Shown: positions 43,733-53,037 of the stretch, piece by piece | Layout of the letters: each line of letters starts with the position of its first letter | How positions within the stretch are numbered: position 1 is the first letter of the stretch | Assembly (NCBI GenBank): GCA_023401925.1 | Contig: JAEXDA010000043.1 | Location: 464,648-528,647, forward strand | DNA: 64,000 nt | DNA from: Bacillota bacterium | GTDB lineage: Bacteria > Bacillota > UBA4882 > UBA8346 | Direction: 5' to 3' | The notes under the pieces: generated by a model | Told to the model about the DNA's origin: nothing | Databases searched by the model: none | Seen by the model: only the letters and a program-made list of their open reading frames with translations | Translations under genes and position numbers: made by a program

Positions 43733-44857
43733 ATGACAATCCCGGTTCTTAAGCCTTCCATTACCGATGAAGAAATACAGGCCGTTGCAGACACAATGCG
43801 TTCCGGATGGCTTGGCCTAGGCCCAAAAACTGCCGAATTTGAAGATAAATTTGCCCAATATGTAAAAGCCAAATTTTGTGTTGCCCTCAATTCTTGCACC
43901 GCTGCTTTACACTTGGTTATGGCTGCCCTAAACCTGCAACCCGGTGATGAAGTTATTGTCACCCCGATGACTTTTATTTCCACGGTTCATTCCATATCGT
44001 ACTGTGGAGCGACACCTGTATTTGCCGATATCTTGCCCGACACTCTCAATATTGATCCAAACGATGTAGCAAAAAAAATAGTTCCTAAAACTCGTGCAAT
44101 CATCGGTGTTGATATAGCCGGTCATCCTTGTGATTTGGATGAATTGATGGCGATTGCATCAAAAAATGGCCTGATTTTTGTTGAAGATGCTGCACACTCT
44201 TGCGGAGCATCCTATAAAGATAAACCGATAGGCAGTATCGCCCCATTCACCTGTTTTAGTTTTCATGCAGTAAAAAATCTCACTTGTGGAGAAGGAGGAG
44301 CCGTAACCGGTCAAGATGAGTGGTATCAAAAGTGGTTTAACGAAATGCGCTGGTTGGGAATATCCAAAGATACCTGGAAGCGTTCTGAAACCGACAATGG
44401 ATATCAATGGAAATATTGGGTCGAAGAGCTAGGTTTCAAGTACCATATGAGTGATATTGCGGCTGCTATCGGTGTGGTCCAATTAAAACGGCTCAGCCAA
44501 TTAAATCAAATTCGGCAATCTATTGTTAGCGAATATAATCGGGCATTCCATGATATTGATTGGTTGACCTTGCCCCAAGAACGTTCTTATGTGAAGTCGT
44601 CCTGGCATCTTTATCAAATTAAGTTGCCCGACGAAACTTCTCGGGATCGGATGATTAATCACTTATTAGATGAGGGAATTACTCCCGGCGTTCATTATTT
44701 GCCGGCTCATTTACATCCATATTATCGGCACTTCAAATCAATTTGTCCGGTGGCTTCCGAAATTTGGAAACGCATTCTTTCTCTTCCAATCTTCCCTGAT
44801 TTAAGCCATCAAGAGCAAGAAAAAGTTATTGACGCTGTTCGAAAATTTAAACCTTGA
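43733..44857 (+). CDS. DegT/DnrJ/EryC1 sugar aminotransferase (second)
   Basis: A 374-residue DegT-family aminotransferase with PLP lysine Lys181 (FSFHAVKNLTCGEGG), ALNSCTAALHL and EDAAHSCGA. It differs clearly from its neighbour (the lysine segment is FHAVKN rather than YPNKQ), so it belongs to another subgroup, similar to ArnB/PglE-like enzymes. AAAGGAG precedes the ATG, 24 bases after the first. Two adjacent aminotransferases point to two amino groups, or to two products from one keto sugar. Confidence 0.87.
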   Translation: MTIPVLKPSITDEEIQAVADTMRSGWLGLGPKTAEFEDKFAQYVKAKFCVALNSCTAALHLVMAALNLQPGDEVIVTPMTFISTVHSISYCGATPVFADILPDTLNIDPNDVAKKIVPKTRAIIGVDIAGHPCDLDELMAIASKNGLIFVEDAAHSCGASYKDKPIGSIAPFTCFSFHAVKNLTCGEGGAVTGQDEWYQKWFNEMRWLGISKDTWKRSETDNGYQWKYWVEELGFKYHMSDIAAAIGVVQLKRLSQLNQIRQSIVSEYNRAFHDIDWLTLPQERSYVKSSWHLYQIKLPDETSRDRMINHLLDEGITPGVHYLPAHLHPYYRHFKSICPVASEIWKRILSLPIFPDLSHQEQEKVIDAVRKFKP

Positions 44858-44927
44858 ACTTTCCAAAAGGATGATTCCTTTGATTTCAGTAACACAGTAT
44901 TGAGTATAAACCAACGCATGGTGATTT

Positions 44928-46076
44928 TTACGACCTGAGTGACTGAAATCTAAAACGCTTGATTAATAATTGATCATCAATAGTTAGATTCGATAGTGTA
45001 TCGGCTACCACTTTGCCAGCCCCAGGATGGTATGGATTATGCAAATTCGGATCTAATTTTTTTTGGAAGCAATTTGACAATGCCAGACGAACCTCCGATT
45101 CTTCTCCGTCAATATCAATCACATTTCCCGCCCTCACTCTGCCCTGCTGGCGGGGACCGATATTTATTACGGGAAGCCTAAAATAGGGAGCTTCAATTAT
45201 TCCGCTGCTGGAATTACCGATCATTACAGACGCCTGCGCCAAAATTCCTAAATAAAGACGCCGGGGAACATGGGAAATCCGGTGGATATCCGGATTATTT
45301 CGATATTCATGGATTACCTCCAAAATAAAATCATGACCGGCATCGGCATTGGGCAAAAATAACAAACATTGTAACTTAGTTTCCAAAATTACTTTTAATA
45401 CATTCCGCAGTTGGAGTGCTGACTTCTCCTGATCTTCCAATACGGGATGGAGAATAACCAAAACAAATTTTTCACTTAATGAAATATTAAGGTATTCCTC
45501 AATTTCAGATCGGCTTACATCAAAACCTTGTTCTGCATCATCCAAACCGGGGACTCCGATTCGGATGATCCGCCACGCTTCTTCACCGGAGGCAAGTATG
45601 CACTCCGCTGCCTCATCCGTCACGGGAAAATGGATGTGAGCCAGTTTAGTGATGGCATGACGCAATGATCCATCAATGGATCCTGACAGCTCCCCGCCAT
45701 GAAGGTGAGCGGTAATAATGCGCATATGGGCTCCGGCAATTGCTCCTGCTAACATTTCGCCCCGATCCCCTAACACCAATAGAAAATCCGGTTCAATTCT
45801 TTCCAACGCCTGGGATATCCCGAGCAATCCTATGGCCAACGATTTTGCCATGGCTGCTTTGGTATCGCTTCTGATCAGCATATCGACTTTGGCTCCAATT
45901 TGAAACCCATCATTCTCGATATCATGAATTGTCTGCCCAAATTCCCCTGCTAAATGCATCCCTGTGACAATTAATTGCAGGGATAGATTTTCCCGGGAAA
46001 TAATTTCCCTTAAAACCGGTCGGTAAATTCCATAATCCGCCCTGGTTCCGGTTACAACGGCTATTTTCCGAATCAT
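44928..46076 (-). CDS. hydrolysing UDP-sugar 2-epimerase (NeuC/LegG-like)
   Basis: A 382-residue NeuC/LegG-type enzyme: IAVVTGTRADYGIYRPVLREI at the N-terminus (the VTGTRADYG motif of the hydrolysing group), LGDRGEMLAGA, HLHGGELSGSIDGSLRHAITKLAH, GNSSSGIIEAP. It hydrolyses UDP while inverting C2, giving a free manno-configured sugar for a NeuB-type synthase. ATG 46076 follows AAAGGAGG; a longer frame to 46109 has no site. With the acetyltransferase upstream it supplies the legionaminate branch. Confidence 0.88.
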   Translation of the reverse strand: MIRKIAVVTGTRADYGIYRPVLREIISRENLSLQLIVTGMHLAGEFGQTIHDIENDGFQIGAKVDMLIRSDTKAAMAKSLAIGLLGISQALERIEPDFLLVLGDRGEMLAGAIAGAHMRIITAHLHGGELSGSIDGSLRHAITKLAHIHFPVTDEAAECILASGEEAWRIIRIGVPGLDDAEQGFDVSRSEIEEYLNISLSEKFVLVILHPVLEDQEKSALQLRNVLKVILETKLQCLLFLPNADAGHDFILEVIHEYRNNPDIHRISHVPRRLYLGILAQASVMIGNSSSGIIEAPYFRLPVINIGPRQQGRVRAGNVIDIDGEESEVRLALSNCFQKKLDPNLHNPYHPGAGKVVADTLSNLTIDDQLLIKRFRFQSLRS

Positions 46077-46141
46077 TGTTCCTCCTTTGATTCCCCCGAG
46101 TTTATTCAATGGTTATAAAATTAAACAATCTTGTAAGCATG

Positions 46142-46774
46142 TCACTTCTTGCTATGAATTTCCCGGGCGGGTGTTCCAACTGCAATAATGTTATCAGACA
46201 CATCCGATATCACTGTGCTCCCCGCCCCAATGATTACCCGATTGCCAATATGAATTCCCGGGATAACGTTGGAACCGATTCCAATGAAAGTATAACAACC
46301 AATTTCGATTTCACCGGCCAAATTAACTCCCGGACCGATATGGACATGGTCAGCCAGAAGACAATCATGATCAATATTGGCGCCGGTATTGACGATACAA
46401 TCGGCGCCGATAACCACTGCGGGACCGATAAAAGCATGACCGCAAATTACTGTTCCAGGGCCGATGACCGCACTGGAACTTATCGTGGCGCTTGGGTGAA
46501 TTAAAACCGGAAGGGCTAATCCGGTTTTGAGCAATTGTGAGAAAAAGTGTTCCCGGTCTTGATTATTACCAATAGCAACCACTGCCTCTTCCAAGCGAAA
46601 ATTCCGCCAGGAATGGATCAAATCATTTTCCGAACCAATGATCGGCAGTTCTGAATATTGGCTGGATGAAAATTTCCGATCAAAAACACCGCCGATCTCA
46701 AAACTTTTAACGGCCGTTATTAAATCGAATACTACCTTACCGTGTCCCCCTGCCCCTAAAATTCCAATTCGCAT
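46142..46774 (-). CDS. PglD/NeuD-like sugar N/O-acetyltransferase
   Basis: A 210-residue two-part enzyme: N-terminal Rossmann-like RIGILGAGGHGKVVFDLI for UDP-sugar binding and a C-terminal left-handed beta-helix of hexapeptide repeats (VIGPGTVICGHAFIGPAVVIG; HIGPGVNLAGEIEIG; IIGAGSTVI), ending in a VGTPAREI motif. The catalytic His is in NIDHDC. The family acetylates the 4-amino group of UDP-4-amino-sugars (PglD, LegH) or is NeuD. AGAGGGG precedes the ATG. It heads a two-gene minus-strand unit with the epimerase. Confidence 0.87.
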   Translation of the reverse strand: MRIGILGAGGHGKVVFDLITAVKSFEIGGVFDRKFSSSQYSELPIIGSENDLIHSWRNFRLEEAVVAIGNNQDREHFFSQLLKTGLALPVLIHPSATISSSAVIGPGTVICGHAFIGPAVVIGADCIVNTGANIDHDCLLADHVHIGPGVNLAGEIEIGCYTFIGIGSNVIPGIHIGNRVIIGAGSTVISDVSDNIIAVGTPAREIHSKK

Positions 46775-46873
46775 TTAGTTCCCCTCTTCAACAGCATGGA
46801 GTCTAAAATCAGGATTCCGTTAATATTCTTTAAAAGGATTTACCGATAATATTTATTCCTGAAGGAGGAAAAA

Positions 46874-47413
46874 ATGAAGTATCTGGAGGGAAATATCATC
46901 ATCAAGGGATTAGAATCCGATGACATGAAGGAGCGCCACCTATGGTTAAATGATCCGGAAGTCACTCGTTACTTTACAAATTTGGGTTCGATTCCTCTTT
47001 CCAAAACAGATTTGGAAAAATGGTATGAACATATTAGTCAAAAGAAATCCCAAGAGCTTCATTTTTCAATTTGTACCAAAGAATCCCAACACATTGGCGG
47101 CGCCCAAATAAAGTCCATTGATTGGAAAAACCGTAACGCGGAAATGGGAATATTTATTGGTGATAAAAACGAGTGGGGTAAAGGTTATGGAACGGACGCA
47201 GCGAAATCATTGATTCGTTTTGGGTTTTATGAATTAAATCTGCATCGACTTTGGTTAAGAGTGGATTCGGAAAATTTAGCGGCTCTAAAATGTTATCAAA
47301 AAGCAGGCTTCTTGCAAGAAGGAATTTTTCGCGAAGAGGTTTTTCGGAATGGTTGTTTTCACGATACAATTGTTATGAGCATCTTAAGTACTTGGACATC
47401 CCAGAAGGCTTGA
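46874..47413 (+). CDS. GNAT N-acetyltransferase (RimJ/RimL-like)
   Basis: A 179-residue GNAT: EMGIFIGDKNEWGKGYGTDAAKSLIRFGF carries the acetyl-CoA loop near residue 95-105, followed by RLWLRVDSENLAALKCYQKAGFLQEGIFRE. This arrangement is seen in RimJ-like and in PseH/WecD-like sugar acetyltransferases. GAAGGAGG precedes the ATG. Standing between the nonulosonate genes and the rhamnose genes, it may acylate an amino sugar, perhaps the amine set by the second DegT enzyme. Confidence 0.83.
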   Translation: MKYLEGNIIIKGLESDDMKERHLWLNDPEVTRYFTNLGSIPLSKTDLEKWYEHISQKKSQELHFSICTKESQHIGGAQIKSIDWKNRNAEMGIFIGDKNEWGKGYGTDAAKSLIRFGFYELNLHRLWLRVDSENLAALKCYQKAGFLQEGIFREEVFRNGCFHDTIVMSILSTWTSQKA

Positions 47414-47566
47414 TAGTCGGAGCGCCAGCCTTCATGATTGTATAAAACATGAATTGTACATAAGTTTTAAGCATAATTTCTCACCGGATTTGAATAGGAT
47501 ACTTCTATAATCACCTTTAGCAGGCAGAAATATATATTTATAAAATTCTTCAAGGGCGGGAGAAAA

Positions 47567-48022
47567 ATGATAGAAAACGTAATAAGCAAAAAACTGATGA
47601 AGCATCCTGATGACCGTGGGTTTTTTATGGAAGTACTGAGAAATGATGAGCCCGTATTTAAAAAATTTGGCCAGTTTTCCCTCTCGCTTACCTTCCCCGG
47701 TGTTATCAAGGCATTTCATTATCATAAACTTCAGGATGATTTATGGTTTTTCCCGTTGGGTAATGCTCAAGTCGTCTTATTTGATCTTCGACCGGAATCA
47801 CCTACCCATGGGGAGACAAATGTTTTTTATCTCGGTGAACATAATCCCGTTCTATTGCAAATTCCTGCAGGAGTTGCCCATGGTTACAGAGTTTTGGGAA
47901 ATACTCCGGCAATGATTACTTATGTAACTACACAGTCGTATCAATCCAATAACCCTGATGAGTATCGAATTCCCTGGGATGACTCGACAATTGGGTTTGA
48001 CTGGATGACACACAATAGGTAA
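47567..48022 (+). CDS. rfbC: dTDP-4-dehydrorhamnose 3,5-epimerase-like cupin
   Basis: A 151-residue RmlC-type cupin: HPDDRGFFMEVLRND, FPGVIKAFHYHKLQDDLWFF with the catalytic His region, NAQVVLFDLRPESPTHGE, and IPAGVAHGYRVLG. It is shorter than standard RmlC (about 180) and has KAFHYHK where RGLHYQ is usual, placing it in a variant subgroup. RmlD follows. Together they would convert dTDP-4-keto-6-deoxyglucose to dTDP-L-rhamnose. Confidence 0.82.
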   Translation: MIENVISKKLMKHPDDRGFFMEVLRNDEPVFKKFGQFSLSLTFPGVIKAFHYHKLQDDLWFFPLGNAQVVLFDLRPESPTHGETNVFYLGEHNPVLLQIPAGVAHGYRVLGNTPAMITYVTTQSYQSNNPDEYRIPWDDSTIGFDWMTHNR

Positions 48023-48117
48023 ATCGATTTGAAACAACCTTGGAGGGTTAACGATTTGCCCTCCTATCTAGAATATCATCCTTGGAAGAAAGATGTCAAA
48101 TCCAGGAGGGACCAAGA

Positions 48118-48963
48118 ATGAACATTTTAATTACGGGAGCGAATGGTCAATTAGGTAATGCGCTAAGAGAAATTTTAAAGAATGAAAAATTAAGCTTAGC
48201 AGATTTGCCTGAAATCGATTTGACCATTGCACAGGATACCTTAGACTATATCTTAACGGTTAAGCCGGATTTGGTCATTCATTGCGCAGCAAAAACTAAT
48301 GTAGATGAGTGTGAAATGAATCCGATTACCGCTTATTTGGGAAATGTATTAGCCACTAAGAATGTGGTAAATGCTTGTCAAAGCGCCAATTCAATATTGG
48401 TTTATATTTCTACCGATTATGTTTTTGATGGTTGTAATAATCTTCCTTACCATGAATATGACCTCTGCAAACCAATTAATATTTATGGAAAAACCAAATG
48501 GCAAGGGGAAGAAATTGTTAAAATGCATTTAAACAAGTTTTTTATTATCAGAACCGCCTGGCTTTTTGGTGACATCGGCCATAATTTCGTTAAAACCATC
48601 GTAAAGTTTGCCAATGAAAGTAGGTCTTTAACCATTGTAAATGATCAATTTGGTTCCCCCACTTATGCCTTTGATTTAGCAGTGGTCATTGCAAAATTAA
48701 TTCAAACAAAAGCTTATGGCATTTATCATATTACCAATACCGGGAATTGTTCTTGGTTTGAATTTGCCGGACAAATTCTAAAATATGCAGGCCAAAAAGA
48801 GATTTCGTTAAAAGCCCTTTCTTCTGAAGAATTAAATCGCCCCGCTCCCCGCCCCCGATACAGCATTTTGGATCATGGGGCTCTTAATTTGATGGGGATT
48901 ACCATGCCATCCTATCAAGATGCTTTACAACGCTATTTCACAAAAAATTACCCGCTGTCATAA
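48118..48963 (+). CDS. rfbD: dTDP-4-dehydrorhamnose reductase
   Basis: A 281-residue RmlD: NILITGANGQLGNALREIL, HCAAKTNVDECEMNP, ISTDYVFDGCNNLPYHEYD, YGKTKWQGEE (catalytic Tyr/Lys), FIIRTAWLFG, and DQFGSPTYAFDLA. All family motifs are present. ATG 48118 follows AGGAGGG; an upstream frame to 48082 has no site. It follows the RmlC-like gene by about 95 bases and precedes a GT2 by 30. Confidence 0.92.
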   Translation: MNILITGANGQLGNALREILKNEKLSLADLPEIDLTIAQDTLDYILTVKPDLVIHCAAKTNVDECEMNPITAYLGNVLATKNVVNACQSANSILVYISTDYVFDGCNNLPYHEYDLCKPINIYGKTKWQGEEIVKMHLNKFFIIRTAWLFGDIGHNFVKTIVKFANESRSLTIVNDQFGSPTYAFDLAVVIAKLIQTKAYGIYHITNTGNCSWFEFAGQILKYAGQKEISLKALSSEELNRPAPRPRYSILDHGALNLMGITMPSYQDALQRYFTKNYPLS

Positions 48964-48993
48964 TTAAAAACGAATATAAGGATAGGAATTTTA

Positions 48994-49752
48994 ATGGTTG
49001 GTTACCAAGTTGATATTATTATCATCAATCATAACACGAAAGATTCTCTATGGGATTGCCTTCAAAGTATAAAAATATTTTCCGGCAATACGTATGATTA
49101 CCGGGTCTGGGTCGTGGACAACGCGAGCAGCGACGGAAGTGTCGAGATGATTAAAAACCATGGTGATTTTGTCAACGGAATTTACAACCAAAAAAATCGA
49201 GGTTATGGACCGGCTTGTAATCAAGGAATCTCATCCGGAACAGGAAATTATATTTTTCTTTTAAATAGCGATACGATAGTTACAGACAAATGGTTGCCCC
49301 CTCTGATCAACACGCTATCTTCTTCCGGGATTGCGGTCGTTGGTCCAAGATTAGTAAATCCCTCAGGTTTATTAGTCGGAGTCGGAGTCGTTGGAACCAA
49401 TGCCCGCCCCGTTATTCGAGGTTGGAATGAACCCAATGAACCTGACCGTTACAATAAACAGCTCGAAGTATTAAGTGTCGGCGGCGCCTGTATGGGAATA
49501 AAACGTGAACTCATTCCTCAACTAGGCTTTTTCGATGAACATTATTTCCATTACTTCGAAGAAACGGATTATTGTTATAACGCCAGGTATCGTGGATATA
49601 AAATAATCTACTGCCCCGCAAGTACGGTTATTCACAAGGTATCCGGAAGCCTTCAGGACAAGCAAAGACTACGTAAATACTTTCGAGAAGGCGAAAAATA
49701 TTTCCAAAAAAAATGGCGGTTGTTTTTAAAGGATCCCACGGAATATGGTTAA
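48994..49752 (+). CDS. GT2 family glycosyltransferase (rhamnosyltransferase-like)
   Basis: A 252-residue GT-A transferase: VDIIIINHNTKDSLWDCLQSI, VVDNASSDGSVEMIK, QKNRGYGPACNQGI, the metal motif in LLNSDTIV, and the C-terminal FFDEHYFHYFEETDYCYNARYRGYK block. It has no membrane segment. Position directly after rmlC/rmlD makes it a likely rhamnosyltransferase; the acceptor may be the protein encoded next. Confidence 0.86.
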   Translation: MVGYQVDIIIINHNTKDSLWDCLQSIKIFSGNTYDYRVWVVDNASSDGSVEMIKNHGDFVNGIYNQKNRGYGPACNQGISSGTGNYIFLLNSDTIVTDKWLPPLINTLSSSGIAVVGPRLVNPSGLLVGVGVVGTNARPVIRGWNEPNEPDRYNKQLEVLSVGGACMGIKRELIPQLGFFDEHYFHYFEETDYCYNARYRGYKIIYCPASTVIHKVSGSLQDKQRLRKYFREGEKYFQKKWRLFLKDPTEYG

Positions 49753-49843
49753 TCTTCTTTAATTCGCAATCGAACAGATTTTTGGTATTTATGGATTTGT
49801 TATTATTCCAATATAGTTTTGGCACATTCTCCAATAATTGATA

Positions 49844-49870
49844 ACACATTACGAAAAATTGCATATTATA
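49844..49870 (+). promoter_or_regulatory. sigma-K-like promoter of the MSQPLAIYASIP gene
   Basis: AC at 49844-49845, 16 bases, CATATTATA at 49862-49870; 28 bases before the ATG. Confidence 0.55.
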
Positions 49871-49898
49871 TATCATCCTAAAAAAGGAGGGGATATAA

Positions 49899-50489
49899 AT
49901 GTCGCAACCACTTGCCATATACGCGAGTATCCCGCCTGCAACAGCTCCAATTCCAAGTCCATTATGGGTAGGGACACAACCGGTAGTTGTTACCAATCCC
50001 TTTACATTTTGGCCAAGTCTGGATTGGACTGGAGATAATATAACACCAACAAGCGGTTATGGTGAAATACCTCAATATTTGTTTTCCGTACCGCAAGCAG
50101 ATCCAGCAGTAGATACAGTAGCTACTTTTACCCGCCGTTTAACCGTGGGAGCCATCGGTTCAACATTTTCCGTTACAACAATACCACCTGGGCTCTATGA
50201 TTTATCCTTATCTCATGCAGCGGATAATCAATACTCGGTTTCCGTAACTGCTACATTACTGGGAATACCTATAGTCTTAACACCGGTTGGATTTAACGCA
50301 AATACTCCCAGTCCTTTACAATGGCGGAATGTTAAAACATTTGAATATCTCGCAATATCTTTAGTAACTGGTGATACCATCGATATAACTTCCACAGTGG
50401 TAAACTTGGCAGCGCCAGGCTTCACCCCGGATCAAAACCCGGCGATGTTCACCTGGATTACGCAATTTTTAATTCCAATACTTGGATAA
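49899..50489 (+). CDS. unrecognised surface-type protein, MSQP-AIYASIP family, copy 1
   Basis: A 196-residue protein I cannot assign. It starts MSQPLAIYASIPPAT after AAAGGAGGGG. The first 60 residues are rich in Pro, Thr, Ser and Trp (WPSLDWTGDNITPTSGYGEIPQYL); residues 76-170 look like a beta-sandwich: FTRRLTVGAIGS, LSLSHAADNQYSVSVTATLLG, LQWRNVKTFEYLAISLVTGDTIDITSTVVNL. The ADNxYxVxV ... GDxIxIxxxxxN pattern resembles galactose-binding/CBM-like jelly rolls. Last residues are hydrophobic (MFTWITQFLIPILG). No signal peptide. A paralogue lies at 53038. Candidate glycan acceptor or carbohydrate-binding coat protein by context. Confidence 0.75.
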   Translation: MSQPLAIYASIPPATAPIPSPLWVGTQPVVVTNPFTFWPSLDWTGDNITPTSGYGEIPQYLFSVPQADPAVDTVATFTRRLTVGAIGSTFSVTTIPPGLYDLSLSHAADNQYSVSVTATLLGIPIVLTPVGFNANTPSPLQWRNVKTFEYLAISLVTGDTIDITSTVVNLAAPGFTPDQNPAMFTWITQFLIPILG

Positions 50490-50532
50490 TAATCATCGCT
50501 TTTAATAAAAAGGTTATCCTTTGAACTCCAGT

Positions 50533-50566
50533 AAAAAGAACCTCTTGGTATGAAGAGGTTCTTTTT
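50533..50566. terminator. bidirectional terminator
   Basis: Fourteen-pair stem AAAAAGAACCTCTT / AAGAGGTTCTTTTT with loop GGTATG between converging genes. Confidence 0.88.
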
Positions 50567-50596
50567 AAAAAACAAATAAACCTTACAATGAAATCA

Positions 50597-51217
50597 TTAC
50601 AACTTCTTTAAAAAACCATTGGGGAAAAATGTCATAAAAAATTTTTCTCGGGATTTGTCAACTGTAAAACCCTTGTTTTCAGCCAAGAATTGCTGTAATG
50701 CTTCCATAGGTCCAGGGCCAAAATTTGGATATACGGGGTGCCCGTTAATGTTTGTATCTTCTAGGACCATATAACTTCCCGCAGTTACAAGCAGGGCATA
50801 AATGCGTAATTCATTTAAAACATGACCATAACTGTGATCTGAATCTAAAATAACCATGACCCGTTCGTTAGGCCTTATTGAATTGCGTACACTATTATAA
50901 ATTTCCGGCGATACTGACGACCCGGTCAAATAAGTGATTCTTGGGTGTTGGGGCCTTGCTTTCGGAGTAATATCGATTGTTAAAATCCGCCCTTTCTGTA
51001 CTAAGTCACATAGACTGGCAAGATAATAAGCGCTTCCTCCATCCGCAGTCCCGGATTCGATGATGATGTCAGGTTTTAATTCAAAAATCATTTCTTGATA
51101 AATCCATAAATCCAAAGGACATTTCTGAATCGGTACACCCATCCAGAAAGTATTTAACCAAGTAAGTGAATCATAATACAATTGGTGAAACTGATCACTA
51201 ATCGGGTTATCGCCCAT
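50597..51217 (-). CDS. CmcI-like (cephalosporin hydroxylase family) methyltransferase
   Basis: A 206-residue protein of the CmcI/rhamnosyl O-methyltransferase family: FWMGVPIQKCPLDLWIYQEM, IIESGTADGGSAYYLASL (SAM loop), VILDSDHSYGHVLNEL (metal-type acids and His), and YMVLEDTNINGHPV. Despite the CmcI name, cluster members are usually SAM-dependent sugar O-methyltransferases. With a rhamnose pathway nearby it may methylate rhamnose. It converges with copy 1 of the MSQP family. Confidence 0.82.
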   Translation of the reverse strand: MGDNPISDQFHQLYYDSLTWLNTFWMGVPIQKCPLDLWIYQEMIFELKPDIIIESGTADGGSAYYLASLCDLVQKGRILTIDITPKARPQHPRITYLTGSSVSPEIYNSVRNSIRPNERVMVILDSDHSYGHVLNELRIYALLVTAGSYMVLEDTNINGHPVYPNFGPGPMEALQQFLAENKGFTVDKSREKFFMTFFPNGFLKKL

Positions 51218-51359
51218 GATTCGAATCCACCTTCCAATAGGATAAACTCATTTTTAAATACATAAAATATTGTATGTTATGCACGGTAATACGGAAGTAA
51301 AAACCGTAAGAAAATGCCGGAATAATACGTAATTGAGCCGATTGTTCTTAAGGGTTGTG

Positions 51360-52019
51360 CTAATGGACAATAAAATTTCCGTAATGGAATAAGAATAGTT
51401 GACGGTTCTCCTCATAACCGGCCATACTTACATCATGAACTTGATGCAAAAACCATGGAGCAGTTTGGCGGGCAACCCCAACATCATAACCGGCTTTAAT
51501 GAATTCGAGACTCTGCGCGATATCATAAAAATGCCACCCTTTAAATATGTCCTCCCGCCATAACACGTCATATTGACTTATCATTGCCACTCCATCGATA
51601 ACTTGTACCGTTTCATAGTCCCCCAACACTTCATTCCAGATAAACGGTGAACCACCCCACATAAATTTACCGTAACAAGCAGGGGCATGTGGCCAGTAAG
51701 CATCCGGGGGCAACTGTTTGGCTCCGGCGACTCCCATCAACCCCAGTCGGGGATGTTTTAAAAATATCATCAACATTTCTTTTAAGAAATTCGCATTGAT
51801 TATCTCCATATCCTGATGTAAATACACTTTGTATTTTGCGTTGGAGTTTTTCATGGCATCGTTATATGCTTTAGTCATACTGGTGGCATTTTTAATAACG
51901 CGGTTTTCAACAGTGTATCCCCCCGGAATATTCAGCTTATCTATGGTACGAAGTGATTGAAATAAAAGGCGATCATTATTGACACAGTAAATAAAACAAA
52001 TTTTACGAGAATCAATCAT
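51360..52019 (-). CDS. StrF-like GT-A glycosyltransferase, copy A
   Basis: A 219-residue protein of the StrF/Glyco_tranf_2_5 type: ICFIYCVNNDRLLF, SMTKAYNDAMKNSNAKYKVYLHQDMEII (HQD at 68-70 in the place of a DxD), LGLMGVAGAK, VIDGVAMISQYDVLWREDIFKGWHFYD and SLEFIKAGYDVGV. The WREDIFKGWHFYD block is the usual acceptor/base region. AAGGAAAA precedes the ATG. Three paralogues occur within 3 kb. Confidence 0.78.
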   Translation of the reverse strand: MIDSRKICFIYCVNNDRLLFQSLRTIDKLNIPGGYTVENRVIKNATSMTKAYNDAMKNSNAKYKVYLHQDMEIINANFLKEMLMIFLKHPRLGLMGVAGAKQLPPDAYWPHAPACYGKFMWGGSPFIWNEVLGDYETVQVIDGVAMISQYDVLWREDIFKGWHFYDIAQSLEFIKAGYDVGVARQTAPWFLHQVHDVSMAGYEENRQLFLFHYGNFIVH

Positions 52020-52051
52020 TTTTTTCCTTCTTTCTCTTTTAAATAAAGTAC

Positions 52052-52708
52052 TCAGTTAAAAAAAGATTGGTATTCTTGAATAAATTTTTGTTGGGATACT
52101 TGGAACGGAAGCATTAAACTCAAACAATTATGGGCGCACCAGGGGGCGCTTTGCCTTGGGACACCTACTGTATAACCGGCCTTGATAAATTCAAGACTTT
52201 GTGAAACATCGTAAAAATGCCATCCGGTAACTATATCTTCCCGCCATTTTATATCATATTGGGTAACCATGATCATACCGTCAATCCCCTGGACACTTTC
52301 ATATTCACCAACGACCTCCGTATTGCAATTACAATTCTGATCAAAATATAAACATTTTCCATAAGTTTCTTTCGCTTCCCACCATATTCCGTTTGTCGGC
52401 ATTCGCTTGGCTCCTAATACTCCCAACAAACCTAAATTAGGATTTTTTTTAAACAAAGCAAGAATCAAATAAAAAAAATTTTCTTCCAGAATATCGACAT
52501 CTTGATGAAGGTATAATTTATATTTTGCATTACTGCCTACCATGGCTTGATTATATCCTTTGGTTATACTGCCGGCATTTGTAATAACCGTCTTGTCAAT
52601 TTTATAACCGGGGGGAATGTTCAATCTACACACGTGATTCCATGAATTCTGAAATTGTTGGTCATTATCGACGCAATAAATAAATTGAAATTTATGGAAG
52701 TCAATCAA
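52052..52708 (-). CDS. StrF-like GT-A glycosyltransferase, copy B
   Basis: A 218-residue paralogue of copy A with HQD at 68-70 (KLYLHQDVDIL), GVLGAKRMP, GIDGMIMVTQYDIKWREDIVTGWHFYD and SLEFIKAGYTVGV. Start TTG 52708 after GAGGAGGAG gives a first residue context (IDFHKFQFIYCV) matching copy A; the ATG at 52735 would lie before the ribosome site. An extra EAKETYGKCLYFDQNCNC stretch has several Cys. Confidence 0.78.
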   Translation of the reverse strand: MIDFHKFQFIYCVDNDQQFQNSWNHVCRLNIPPGYKIDKTVITNAGSITKGYNQAMVGSNAKYKLYLHQDVDILEENFFYLILALFKKNPNLGLLGVLGAKRMPTNGIWWEAKETYGKCLYFDQNCNCNTEVVGEYESVQGIDGMIMVTQYDIKWREDIVTGWHFYDVSQSLEFIKAGYTVGVPRQSAPWCAHNCLSLMLPFQVSQQKFIQEYQSFFN

Positions 52709-53037
52709 TCTCACTCCTCCTCTACCTAAAAACAAAGGATCTATTCATTATAACTGCTTTCGTCAATTTTGCCGTCCATTTATAAATTTCATATATATTT
52801 TATGTATGGTATTGAAATTTGCAACAGTTATTACATTGTTGTGACATTTAAATAAATAAAAGTGCTTAACTAATGAACTTTTGGTATTACATCCAGCCAG
52901 GAAATAGAAGATAAGTTTTTACCTTCTTTTAGATACATGTCTCATACCATTGTATTAAATAACTTATGGCAACTAAAACGGCATCACTTTTAACTCCTAA
53001 TGGGCATAATTTATATAATATCAAGGAGGAATGTTTA
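52709..53037. other. 329-base divergent regulatory gap
   Basis: AT-rich, no gene. It holds the start region of the StrF-like gene on the left and the promoter of the second MSQP-family gene on the right; apart from the sigma-K-like site at 52986-53013 I see nothing definite. Confidence 0.5.
52986..53013 (+). promoter_or_regulatory. sigma-K-like promoter of the MSQPMAIYASIP gene
   Basis: AC at 52986-52987, 17 bases, CATAATTTA at 53005-53013; ribosome site AAGGAGGA follows about 10 bases later, so the leader is very short. Confidence 0.55.
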